The notes under the pieces were generated by a model. That model saw only the letters and a program-made list of their open reading frames with translations, was not told the origin of the DNA and did no database searches. Below, in pieces: positions 1-5,718 of a DNA stretch of 5,826 nucleotides (its first letter is position 1; every line of letters starts with the position of its first letter). Position numbers and translations under genes: made by a program. The stretch is from Anaerolineales bacterium (lineage in GTDB: Bacteria; Chloroflexota; Anaerolineae; Anaerolineales; DRMV01), in contig JALVOR010000118.1 in the NCBI GenBank assembly GCA_027026295.1, positions 1 to 5,826 on the forward strand, read 5' to 3'.

Positions 1-45
1 TGTACAAAATCTTCCGCTGGAACGGCGGTTTCAAACTGCTCAGCG
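1..45. repeat. 45-bp exact copy of an internal lipoprotein-gene segment, at the left edge
   Basis: Bases 1-45 are identical, in the same orientation, to 3592-3636 inside the lipoprotein gene, where they encode roughly YKIFRWNGGFKLLS. The match ends after 'ctcagcg'. The internal copy then reads 'actggacacg' while this copy reads 'ctggaagccc', so the join sits at a short similarity, ctgga with one base missing. Read in the holB frame that follows, the copy gives residues unlike any polymerase subunit (CTKSSAGTAVSNCSA), so it is not native holB sequence. The repeat could continue left of the window. The likeliest explanation is a chimeric assembly or amplification end; a real small duplication is less likely. 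Confidence 0.9.
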
Positions 46-225
46 CTGGAAGCCCTCGCCGCCCGGCTGAGCGTGCCTCAGGCGCTCACGGTGGTGCAAG
101 CCCTCACGCAAGCGTTGGACGATTTGGAGCGCTTTGTCAACCCCCGCCTGCTGGCAGAAAACGTGGCGCTGCTGCTTCCTGCCGTTCACCTTCCCCAACC
201 TATTGACCAGGCAACCCAACCGTGA
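46..225 (+). CDS. holB: DNA polymerase III delta prime subunit, C-terminal fragment (partial, 5' end missing)
   Basis: This reading frame enters from the left and ends at TGA 223-225. From about codon 16 of the open frame it reads LEALAARLSVPQALTVVQAL and continues to a segment containing RFVNPRLLAENVALLLP before a short tail. An amphipathic helical stretch followed by NPRL-x-x-E-x-x-x-x-x-LP is how the C-terminal domain of bacterial clamp-loader delta prime (and DnaX-like) proteins usually ends. In the clamp loader this domain forms the collar that holds the pentamer together. The frame is technically open back to base 1, but bases 1-45 are a misplaced copy of another gene, so only 46 onward is counted. 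The last bases overlap the next gene's GTG start (GTGA), implying translational coupling. The identification rests on only about 60 residues. An unrelated helical C-terminus remains possible. Confidence 0.6.
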   Translation: MEALAARLSVPQALTVVQALTQALDDLERFVNPRLLAENVALLLPAVHLPQPIDQATQP

Positions 226-1253
226 AATTCGACGCCTCACTGCCCCCTTTGCCCCTCAAAGACGTACCCGCGGTGGCTGAAGCCGCCGAGGCACTGGGCT
301 TTGCCGCCATCTGGACGACCGAAACCCAGCACAACCCTTTCCTGCCCGGCGCGCTGATTGCCGAGCACACCCGCCGCCTGAACTTCGGCACCGCTGTTGC
401 CATTGCCTTTGCCCGCAGTCCTGCCGACCTTGCCTACGCCGCGTGGGACTTGGCTGCCGCCTCAGAAGGGCGCTTCATCCTCGGCCTGGGCACCCAGGTC
501 AAGGCGCACATCACCCGCCGCTTCGGGATGCCATGGCCGGATTCCGTGGTGGGCAAACTGCGGGAGCAAATCCAGGCCGTACGCGCCTTCTGGCACGCAT
601 GGCAGCACGGCGAGCGCCTCAACTTCCGCGGGGAATACTACAAACTCACCCTCATGTCGCCCTTCTTCAACCCCGGCCCCATCGAGCACCCCGAGGTTCC
701 CATTTACATTGCGGGCGTCAACACCGGCCTGGCGCGGCTGGCGGGCGAGGTGGCCGATGGCTTCCTGGTGCACCCCTTCCACACGCCGCGCTATCTGCGC
801 GAGGTACTGTTGCCCGCCATCGAGAAGGGCGTTGCCAAAGGCGGGCGTGAAGGCCGCCCGGCGCTGCAACTCACCGCTTTCGTGGTCACCGATGAGGCCG
901 AGGAAGCCTTCGTGCGCTCGCAGATTGCCTTCTACGCCAGCACGCTTTCTTACCGGCGGGTGATGCGCCTGCACGGCTGGGAGGACGCCGCGGAGCGGCT
1001 TTCCGCCCTGGCCGCCCGCGGCAAGTGGGGAGACATGCCCGCGCTGATTAGCGACGACATGCTGCACACCTTCGCCACGGTGGCTTCCCCCGAAGACCTG
1101 CCCGCGGCGCTGGAAGCCCGCTACCAGGGGCTTGCCGACAGGCTGGCGCTTTACACACCCTTTGTGCCCGGCCAGAAAGATGACCTCTGGCGGCGGCTGA
1201 TTGCACATTTCAATGCTCCTGCTGAAGAAACCACAGATGACGCAGAGCGATAA
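222..1253 (+). CDS. F420-dependent LLM-class oxidoreductase (TIGR03617 / MSMEG_2256-like)
   Basis: This 343-residue protein has the bacterial luciferase-like TIM-barrel fold, whose members in this branch use coenzyme F420 for hydride transfer; the substrate is unknown. Recognisable blocks in order are AIWTTETQHNPF (29-40), FGTAVAIAFARSP (55-67, the beta strand with the usual cis-peptide region), GRFILGLGTQVKAHITRRFG (83-102) and AGVNTGLARLAGEVADGF (164-181), which matches the phosphate-binding end of the barrel. These blocks and the length fit the probable F420-dependent oxidoreductase family TIGR03617. The start is GTG 222, overlapping the upstream TGA as GTGA. There is no strong Shine-Dalgarno, consistent with coupling to holB. 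The family's usual end is near residue 331. The final residues, about PAEETTDDAER, lie in a degenerate repeat and look like a non-conserved tail. No cofactor-biosynthesis gene is in the window, so F420 use is inferred from family membership. Confidence 0.88.
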   Translation: MKFDASLPPLPLKDVPAVAEAAEALGFAAIWTTETQHNPFLPGALIAEHTRRLNFGTAVAIAFARSPADLAYAAWDLAAASEGRFILGLGTQVKAHITRRFGMPWPDSVVGKLREQIQAVRAFWHAWQHGERLNFRGEYYKLTLMSPFFNPGPIEHPEVPIYIAGVNTGLARLAGEVADGFLVHPFHTPRYLREVLLPAIEKGVAKGGREGRPALQLTAFVVTDEAEEAFVRSQIAFYASTLSYRRVMRLHGWEDAAERLSALAARGKWGDMPALISDDMLHTFATVASPEDLPAALEARYQGLADRLALYTPFVPGQKDDLWRRLIAHFNAPAEETTDDAER

Positions 1254-1260
1254 ACACAGC
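1230..1260. repeat. Degenerate 'accacagatgac' dispersed-type repeat overlapping the oxidoreductase stop
   Basis: The 3' end of the oxidoreductase gene and the following bases read accacagatgacgcag, then gcgataaacacag. This is the roughly 10-bp periodic ca-c-a/g-gat pattern of short intergenic repeats found in many environmental genomes. It resembles the reverse complement of 4878-4903 (ccacggatgatacgg). Its position suggests that the repeat supplied the current stop codon and the last few residues of the protein. The assignment is by eye and the copy is degenerate. Confidence 0.4.
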
Positions 1261-1287
1261 AGCCCCCCTTTAATGAAGGCGTTTGTC

Positions 1288-1314
1288 GTAGGGCGGGACG
1301 GCGTCCTGCCCTAC
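1288..1314. repeat. REP-like hairpin between the oxidoreductase and dipeptidase genes
   Basis: The arms gtagggcgggac (1288-1299) and gtcctgccctac (1303-1314) can form 12 consecutive pairs, one of them G-U, around a 3-base loop. No T-run follows, so it is a poor intrinsic terminator. It is better described as a palindromic REP/MITE-like unit or an mRNA-stabilising structure. Just downstream 'ttggcg' occurs twice (1315-1320 and 1324-1329) and 'gccctac' recurs at 1329-1335, suggesting a partly duplicated unit. Confidence 0.6.
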
Positions 1315-1355
1315 TTGGCGACCTTGGCGCCCTACAAAAGCGAGGAGATTTCCCG

Positions 1356-2438
1356 ATGATCATCGACGCCCACGAAGACCTGGCATGGAACATGCTTGTC
1401 TATGAGCGTGATTACACCCGCAGCGCTCGCGAAACCCGCCGCTGGGAAGCCGAAAGCGGCAGTTACGCGCCGCAGGTCAACGGCAACACCCTGTTAGGCT
1501 ACCCCGATTACCTGCGCGGGCAGGTGGGCATTGTGTTTGCCACCCTTTTCGTGCCGCCCATCCGCCGCAAGGCCGGCAAATGGGACAAGCCCGCTTACGC
1601 CAACGCCGAAGAAGCCCACAAGTTCTATTGGCAGGAACTCGGCCTTTACCACCGCCTGACCGAAACCCACCCCGAAAAATTCCGCCTACTGCGCACCCTT
1701 GGCGACCTGAACGCCCACATCGCCGAGTGGAAGCGCAAGCCCGCCGACGCCCCCAAGCCTGTGGGGCTGGTGGTGCTGATGGAAGGGGCGGAAGGCGTGC
1801 GCACCCCCGACGAACTGCCCGACTGGTGGGAAGGCGGCGTGCGGCTGATTGGCCCCGCATGGGCAGGCACCCGCTTTTGCGGCGGCACGGGCGAACCTGG
1901 CCCCCTCACCGCTGAAGGCCGCTCCTTGCTGCGCGGCATGGCCGAGGTTGGCTTTGCCCTCGACATCAGCCACATGGACCCCGAATCGGCGCGCGAGGCA
2001 GTAGAAATTTACGAAGGGGTGGTGGTCGCCAGCCACGCCAACCCCGCCGCGCTGCTTTCCGAAAGCAACAGCAACCGCTTTTTGCCCGATGATGTCATCG
2101 ATGCCCTCGCCGCCCGCGGCGGCGTCATTGGCATTGTGCCCTTCAATCGCTTTCTCGATGCCACATGGAAGCCTGGCGACCCCCGCCTGCCGCTGGAAAA
2201 AGTGGTCGAGCACCTCGACTATATCTGCCAGCGCACTGGCAGCAGCAAACACGTCGCCCTGGGCACCGACTTCGACGGCGGCTTTGGCGTAGAAAGCACG
2301 CCCGAAGGCATCGATACCATTGCAGATTTGCAAAAACTGGCCGCATTGTTGCACACACGCGGTTATACTAAGGATGACATTGCCGCGATTTTCGCCCACA
2401 ACTGGCTGCGCAAACTGCGGCAGGTCTTCAAAGCATAG
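1356..2438 (+). CDS. Membrane dipeptidase, peptidase family M19 (renal dipeptidase-like)
   Basis: This 360-residue amidohydrolase-fold enzyme should hydrolyse dipeptides using two zinc ions. Ligands in the expected order are H6 and D8 (DAHEDL), the bridging E143 (LMEGAEG), H206 (DISHMD) and H227 (SHANP). R241 (SNSNR) and D305 (GTDFDG) match the conserved substrate-binding arginine and catalytic aspartate of human DPEP1. The segment that carries the substrate-contacting histidine in DPEP1 (usually LTHN or LTWN) reads RLIGPAWAGTRFCGG here (163-177), so this is a divergent subgroup and its substrate preference may differ. There is no signal peptide or membrane segment, so it is probably cytoplasmic despite the family name. 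The ATG has a good Shine-Dalgarno, aggag at 1343-1347, with 8 bases between. Length is normal for the family. The lipoprotein gene follows after 54 bases on the same strand. Confidence 0.92.
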   Translation: MIIDAHEDLAWNMLVYERDYTRSARETRRWEAESGSYAPQVNGNTLLGYPDYLRGQVGIVFATLFVPPIRRKAGKWDKPAYANAEEAHKFYWQELGLYHRLTETHPEKFRLLRTLGDLNAHIAEWKRKPADAPKPVGLVVLMEGAEGVRTPDELPDWWEGGVRLIGPAWAGTRFCGGTGEPGPLTAEGRSLLRGMAEVGFALDISHMDPESAREAVEIYEGVVVASHANPAALLSESNSNRFLPDDVIDALAARGGVIGIVPFNRFLDATWKPGDPRLPLEKVVEHLDYICQRTGSSKHVALGTDFDGGFGVESTPEGIDTIADLQKLAALLHTRGYTKDDIAAIFAHNWLRKLRQVFKA

Positions 2439-2477
2439 ACAAATCGCGAAAACATTCGCCCGTCCATCTTCCAGACG

Positions 2478-2485
2478 AAAGGAGG
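2478..2485 (+). promoter_or_regulatory. Strong ribosome binding site of the lipoprotein gene
   Basis: The sequence aaaggagg lies 7 bases before ATG 2493 and 10 bases before the second, in-frame ATG 2496. It is the best Shine-Dalgarno in the window. It favours the first ATG, but either would give a working lipoprotein signal peptide. Confidence 0.8.
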
Positions 2486-2492
2486 CTTCATT

Positions 2493-3860
2493 ATGATGAA
2501 GACAATCTCGCGTTTCCGCTGGGTGGTCGGCATCCTGCTCTTTGCAGCGGTGCTGGCTGCCTGCCAATCCAAGCCCAACGCCCCCGCCCCCATTCAAACC
2601 CCGGCAGCAACAGTACCGGTCGTGCAGGGCGTAGCGCCTTCGCCCACAGTAGCCCCTGCCGCAGCCGAAGAAAGCCAACCCAAACCTGCCGCAACAGAAG
2701 AACCTGTTGCGACGCAGGCGCCCCAGCCCAAAGCAACGGCTGCGCCTGCTGGCCGCATCGCCGGCTGGGTGTGGGAAGACCACTGCACCGTGACCAACGC
2801 ATCCGATGGCACCGTAACGGCAGGGGCAAATTGCCAGAACGACCCCAGCGCAGGCTATGTGGGCGATGGCATCCGCCAGAACGACGAGCCTGCCCTGGCG
2901 GGTGTGCGCGTGCAACTTTCCCAGGGTTCGTGCCCCGGCGCACCGTTGAGCGTGACCGTGACCAACGGTGAAGGGTACTACCAGTTCAGCCAGGTGCCGG
3001 CGGGAACCTATTGCATTTCCGTAGATACCCAGGATCCCGCCAACGCCTCCCTGCTCGGCGCTGGCACGTGGACACAGCCGGGCATTGGTGCCGGGCAGGC
3101 GATGGTGGTATTGCCCGACGGTGGCGCAGCGGCAGTCAACTTTGCCTATTTCCGCAAGGCTCCCGAACCCACCCCCGTCGCCAAGGCACAACCTACGGCC
3201 ACCCCCGAAGCAACGGCAGAGGCTACAGCGACGCCCGAACCCACAGTGACGCCCACAGAAGCCCCCGATGCCACCAAGCCCTACACCCTCGGCGAACCCG
3301 ACGTGGACGACAATATGACCGTCCCCGGCGCTCACTGGTTCACGATGATACCAACCGGCTGGAATGGCTGGGTCAACTACACGGCTACGGGTGAAGGGCT
3401 GCTCATTTCCGTACTCAAACCCGGCGTGAACAACTACTGGGTCGCCTCCAATTATCCGGCGCTGAAAAACGGCTATGTGGAAGCCACCTTCCGCACAGGC
3501 AACAACTGTGTTCGCAAGAACCGCTATGGCCTTGCCGTGCGCGGGCCCGAGCGCTATGAAGGCGTACTCTTCATGGTGTCGTGCGATGGCATGTACAAAA
3601 TCTTCCGCTGGAACGGCGGTTTCAAACTGCTCAGCGACTGGACACGCACCACCGCCATTCACACCGGCAGCCGACAGGTCAATCACATCGGCGTCTGGAT
3701 GGAAGGGAACAAACTCACCCTTTACATCAACCACGCCCCTGTAAAGACGGTGGAGGAAGACGTCTTCACCAGCGGCGGCATTGGCATTGTGGCCGGCGCA
3801 GAATCTGCCGATGGCTTTGACGTGACCGTCAACGAAGTCAAATACTGGGTTCTGCCGTAA
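2493..3860 (+). CDS. Exported lipoprotein with SdrD/Cna-B-like domain and C-terminal LamG/DUF1080-like domain
   Basis: This 455-residue surface protein begins with a lipoprotein signal peptide: MMKTISRFRW, a hydrophobic core, then the lipobox LAAC with the acylated cysteine at C24. Residues 25-86 are a Pro/Ala/Thr-rich spacer. Residues 87-220 look like an SdrD-B/prealbumin-type beta domain: GWVWEDH at 91-97, DGIRQNDEPALAGVRVQL at 125-142 (Asp-rich, possibly calcium-binding), and GEGYYQFSQVPAGTYCISV at 159-177. A second Thr/Pro/Glu-rich linker runs from about 222 to 262. Residues 270-455 resemble a concanavalin-like beta-sandwich of the laminin-G/DUF1080 class: YVEATFR at 328-334, YGLAVRG at 345-351, YEGVLFMVSCDGMYKIFRW at 355-373, and LTLYINHAPVKTV at 408-420. 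Cysteines at 98, 114, 147 and 174, and at 339 and 364, could form disulfides outside the cell. The likely role is ligand or carbohydrate binding at the cell surface. I see no catalytic residues and name no substrate. The linkers are typical of Chloroflexota exported proteins. Confidence 0.85.
   Translation: MMKTISRFRWVVGILLFAAVLAACQSKPNAPAPIQTPAATVPVVQGVAPSPTVAPAAAEESQPKPAATEEPVATQAPQPKATAAPAGRIAGWVWEDHCTVTNASDGTVTAGANCQNDPSAGYVGDGIRQNDEPALAGVRVQLSQGSCPGAPLSVTVTNGEGYYQFSQVPAGTYCISVDTQDPANASLLGAGTWTQPGIGAGQAMVVLPDGGAAAVNFAYFRKAPEPTPVAKAQPTATPEATAEATATPEPTVTPTEAPDATKPYTLGEPDVDDNMTVPGAHWFTMIPTGWNGWVNYTATGEGLLISVLKPGVNNYWVASNYPALKNGYVEATFRTGNNCVRKNRYGLAVRGPERYEGVLFMVSCDGMYKIFRWNGGFKLLSDWTRTTAIHTGSRQVNHIGVWMEGNKLTLYINHAPVKTVEEDVFTSGGIGIVAGAESADGFDVTVNEVKYWVLP
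3592..3636. repeat. Internal copy of the 45-bp direct repeat
   Basis: This segment lies in frame within the lipoprotein's C-terminal domain and is exactly repeated at bases 1-45. The surrounding reading frame is intact and the encoded residues fit the domain, so this is the native copy and the one at the left edge is displaced. Confidence 0.9.
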
Positions 3861-3877
3861 TCTCCCCGTTTTCCTCA

Positions 3878-3918
3878 AAAGGGAAAGCGGCGTCGCGGAA
3901 AGGCGTCGCTTTCCCTTT
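3878..3918 (+). terminator. Hairpin after the lipoprotein gene, probable terminator
   Basis: The arms aaagggaaagcg (3878-3889) and cgctttcccttt (3907-3918) pair perfectly over 12 bases. The stem can extend by gcgtc/ggcgt with two wobble pairs to about 17 bp, leaving a 7-base loop. It starts 17 bases after the lipoprotein stop. The only T-run is the three bases closing the stem, so termination may be partial. A palindromic repeat unit is the alternative. Confidence 0.55.
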
Positions 3919-3944
3919 CACGCGCTGGCTGGATAAACAAACCT

Positions 3945-4595
3945 ATGCCTGAACAACAACCATTCTACATTGCCATCGAAGGCGTCATCGGCGTAGGGAA
4001 GACCACCCTCGCCCGCATGTTGCAGCCCCGTTTGGGCGCCAGCGAACTGCTGCTGGAAGTCTTCGAAGAAAACCCTTTTCTGGCGAAATTCTACGAAGAT
4101 CGCGCCCGCTACGCTTTCCAAACGCAGATTTTCTTCCTGCTCAGCCGCTATCATCAGCAAAACCGCGCCGTGCCCGGCTTCCTGGAAAGCGGCAGCAGCC
4201 TGATCGCCGATTACACTTTTGAGAAAGACGCGCTGTTTGCCCAAATCAACCTGAGCGGTGATGAACTGGTCATGTACTATCGGGTGCACGAGGCGTTAGC
4301 CGAGAAAATCCCCCTGCCCGACCTGATCGTGTACTTGCGCGCCGACCCCACAGTGCTGATGCAGCGCATTGCACTGCGAGACCGACCTTACGAGCGCAAC
4401 ATGGACCCGGCTTACATTGCCCAACTGCACGATGTGTACGAAGCCCACTTCGCCAAACGCAAGGGCGCGCCCGTGCTGACCATCGACACCACGCACATGG
4501 ATTTCGTGCGTTACCCCGACCATCTGGAAGACATCGAGCACCGCATCCGGCGGGCGCTGCAGATGCCCCCTTACCAAAACGCCCTACCGTTGTAA
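3945..4595 (+). CDS. Deoxynucleoside kinase (dNK family; dAdo/dGuo/dCyd kinase type)
   Basis: This 216-residue cytoplasmic P-loop kinase should phosphorylate deoxyribonucleosides to 5'-monophosphates for nucleotide salvage. Visible motifs are the Walker A loop GVIGVGKT (13-20), the E-E-N-P-F motif (41-45) with the glutamate expected to act near the 5'-hydroxyl, DYTFEKD (89-95), which fits the family's DRS/DYxxxKD substrate segment, and the arginine-rich lid RDRPYER (145-151) that closes over the phosphate donor. PLPDLIVYLRADP (123-135) is the typical strand before the lid helix. Length matches bacterial Dgk/Dck-type enzymes. Sequence alone does not settle which base it prefers, so no gene symbol is given. 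No clear Shine-Dalgarno precedes ATG 3945, but the P-loop at residue 13 supports this start. The gene sits between two hairpins and may be its own transcription unit. Confidence 0.9.
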   Translation: MPEQQPFYIAIEGVIGVGKTTLARMLQPRLGASELLLEVFEENPFLAKFYEDRARYAFQTQIFFLLSRYHQQNRAVPGFLESGSSLIADYTFEKDALFAQINLSGDELVMYYRVHEALAEKIPLPDLIVYLRADPTVLMQRIALRDRPYERNMDPAYIAQLHDVYEAHFAKRKGAPVLTIDTTHMDFVRYPDHLEDIEHRIRRALQMPPYQNALPL

Positions 4596-4612
4596 CTCGC
4601 CGCTGGGAGACG

Positions 4613-4647
4613 AAAAAGCGCTCGGCTTGTGTCGCCGAGCGCTTTTT
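4613..4647 (+). terminator. Intrinsic terminator after the deoxynucleoside kinase gene (works in both directions)
   Basis: The arms aaaaagcgctcggc (4613-4626) and gccgagcgcttttt (4634-4647) are perfect complements around a 7-base loop (ttgtgtc). A nine-pair GC-rich stem is flanked by A5 and T5, the classical rho-independent form for either strand. It begins 17 bases after the kinase stop. It lies between convergent genes, so it could also stop transcripts from the minus-strand AIM24 gene. Confidence 0.92.
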
Positions 4648-4657
4648 GACTTAGCGC

Positions 4658-4827
4658 CTATCCAAAAATTCTTTGCAGATGTGTCACTGCGAGGCGGGCT
4701 AAGCAATGACGAAGCCCGCCGAAGCAGTCTCCTGACCGATAGAAAGGGGGATTGCTTCACCCCGGAGCCTGCGCCGAGCGCAGCGAGGGGGGCTCGCAAT
4801 GACACCACCACGATATTTTTCGGATAG
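4658..4827. repeat. Nested inverted-repeat (MITE-like) element
   Basis: The core at 4681-4805 is bounded by gtgtcactgcgag (4681-4693) and ctcgcaatgacac (4793-4805), inverted repeats matching at 12 of 13 bases. Inside are two more palindromes: ggcgggct/agcccgcc (4693-4700 and 4713-4720), and gaagcagtc/gattgcttc (4721-4729 and 4750-4758, 8 of 9). An outer pair, ctatccaaaaat (4658-4669) and atttttcggatag (4815-4827), matches apart from one extra base. The tgtcattgcgag...ctcgcaatgaca design with an internal gaagcaatctcc-like part is a known kind of dispersed non-coding repeat in Chloroflexota and other environmental bacteria. No protein of its own is evident. A 66-codon frame across it is an artefact of the GC-rich palindromes. 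Confidence 0.75.
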
Positions 4828-4832
4828 TGTCT

Positions 4833-4929
4833 TAACCGTTCAGCACTGACAATTGGCGTCCCAAAAATCCGCGGGCGTCCGTTATTATCCGTATCATCCG
4901 TGGCCTGTTTCCGTAGGGCTGAACAGTTA
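4833..4929. repeat. Second inverted-repeat unit enclosing an 'atccgt' periodic repeat
   Basis: The ends taaccgttcagc (4833-4844) and gctgaacagtta (4918-4929) are inverted repeats with 11 of 12 matching. Between them, 4878-4903 carries tccgt three times at roughly 9-10-base spacing; on the other strand this reads ccacggatgatacgg and onward. This is a common short intergenic repeat style. Together with the element to the left it fills nearly all the space between the kinase terminator and the AIM24 stop. I see no gene in this stretch. Confidence 0.5.
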
Positions 4930-4953
4930 CCACTTGCCAAACCCAAAGGTGTT

Positions 4954-5709
4954 CTACGAGCCGCTGAGCAGGCTGCCCAGCAAGTCACCGCCGATGCCAT
5001 CCACGCCTTTCTTTTCGCCCACCTGACTGCGCGCGCCGGCAAGGATGCGGTCGGCGAGGCGGGAAAGCGGCAGGCTTTGCAACAACACCCGCCCCGGCCC
5101 GCGCAGCGTTGCCAGGAAAAGCCCCTCGCCGCCGAAGAGGACATTCTTGAAGCCTTTGACAAACCTGATGTCGTAATCTACCGTCACCGAAAAGCCAACG
5201 AGGCAGCCGGTATCCACCCGCAGGGTTTGCCCCGCTGCCAGTTGTTTTTCGATGATGGTGCCGCCCGCGTGGACGAAGGCCAGACCGTCGCCTTCCAGCC
5301 GCTCCAGAATGAAACCTTCGCCGCCGAACAGCCCTGCCCCCAGGCGCTTGCTGAACGCCACGCTGACGTCGATGCCCTGCGCCGAGCACAGGTAAGCATC
5401 ACGCTGGCAGATAAAAGCGCCGTTTTCCTGCCCCAAATCCACAGGTACGATTTTGCCGGGATAGGGAGCGGCAAAAGCCACGCTGGCCTTCCTGCTGCTG
5501 CGGTTGTGGAAGGTGGTAATGAAGAAACTTTCGCCCGCGAAGGCGCGCGCCAGCCCCTTGAGGAAGCCGCCGCCCGTCGAAGTTTCCATCTCAATGCCGT
5601 CTTCCATAAAGGTCATGGTGCCGGTTTCAGCGCGCACGCCTTCGCCGGGGTCGAGGATGATTTCCACCATTTGCAGATCGTCGCCGTGCAGGCGATATTC
5701 AATAGACAT
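4954..5709 (-). CDS. TIGR00266 / AIM24-family protein
   Basis: This 251-residue protein belongs to the AIM24 family (PF01987, TIGR00266). Bacterial members fold as a beta-helix-like trimer with no established biochemical role; the eukaryotic homologue is a mitochondrial protein. Family hallmarks are LDPGEGVRAETGTMTFM (19-35), GLFGGEGF (116-123), GLAFVHAGG (132-140), LRVDTGCLVGFSVTVDYDI (153-171) and FGGEGLFLATLRGPGRVLLQ (182-201). The end is Gly/Leu-rich (GGDLLGSLLSGS), which is also usual. I choose ATG 5709, which gives MSIEYRLHGDD and matches the family's N-terminus. A GTG two codons upstream (5715) is possible but adds only two residues. No Shine-Dalgarno is clear for either start. The start lies 9 bases from the stop of a partial transposase on the same strand, so the native promoter may have been displaced or replaced. 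Confidence 0.9.
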   Translation of the reverse strand: MSIEYRLHGDDLQMVEIILDPGEGVRAETGTMTFMEDGIEMETSTGGGFLKGLARAFAGESFFITTFHNRSSRKASVAFAAPYPGKIVPVDLGQENGAFICQRDAYLCSAQGIDVSVAFSKRLGAGLFGGEGFILERLEGDGLAFVHAGGTIIEKQLAAGQTLRVDTGCLVGFSVTVDYDIRFVKGFKNVLFGGEGLFLATLRGPGRVLLQSLPLSRLADRILAGARSQVGEKKGVDGIGGDLLGSLLSGS

Positions 5710-5718
5710 TATCACGGT

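Noticed and set aside
462..1208. A 248-codon minus-strand open frame opposite the oxidoreductase gene.
   Set aside because: It is fully antisense to a recognised family member and its translation shows no known motif.
1686..3878. A 730-codon open frame on the minus strand spanning the dipeptidase and lipoprotein genes.
   Set aside because: It lies fully antisense to two well-supported genes, crosses the gap between them, and has Cys/Gly/Arg-rich low-complexity stretches with no recognisable domain. It is a by-product of GC-rich codon use that avoids stops on the opposite strand.
3911..3944. A leaderless promoter just before the kinase ATG (ggataaac as a -10 element).
   Set aside because: No -35 element is present at a suitable distance and the match is weak. 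Absence of a Shine-Dalgarno alone does not establish a leaderless start.
4681..4805. A possible CRISPR repeat or structured riboswitch because of repeated palindromes.
   Set aside because: There is no regular repeat-spacer array. The arms are inverted rather than direct, and it lies between convergent gene ends, where a cis-acting riboswitch would have no target.
4627..4827. A 66-codon plus-strand frame between the kinase and AIM24 genes.
   Set aside because: It starts inside the terminator loop and is made of the inverted-repeat element; there is no ribosome binding site.
4584..5162. A 192-codon minus-strand open frame over the repeat region and the AIM24 3' end.
   Set aside because: It runs in another frame of AIM24 and through palindromic repeats, and its Ser/Arg/Ala-rich translation has no domain.
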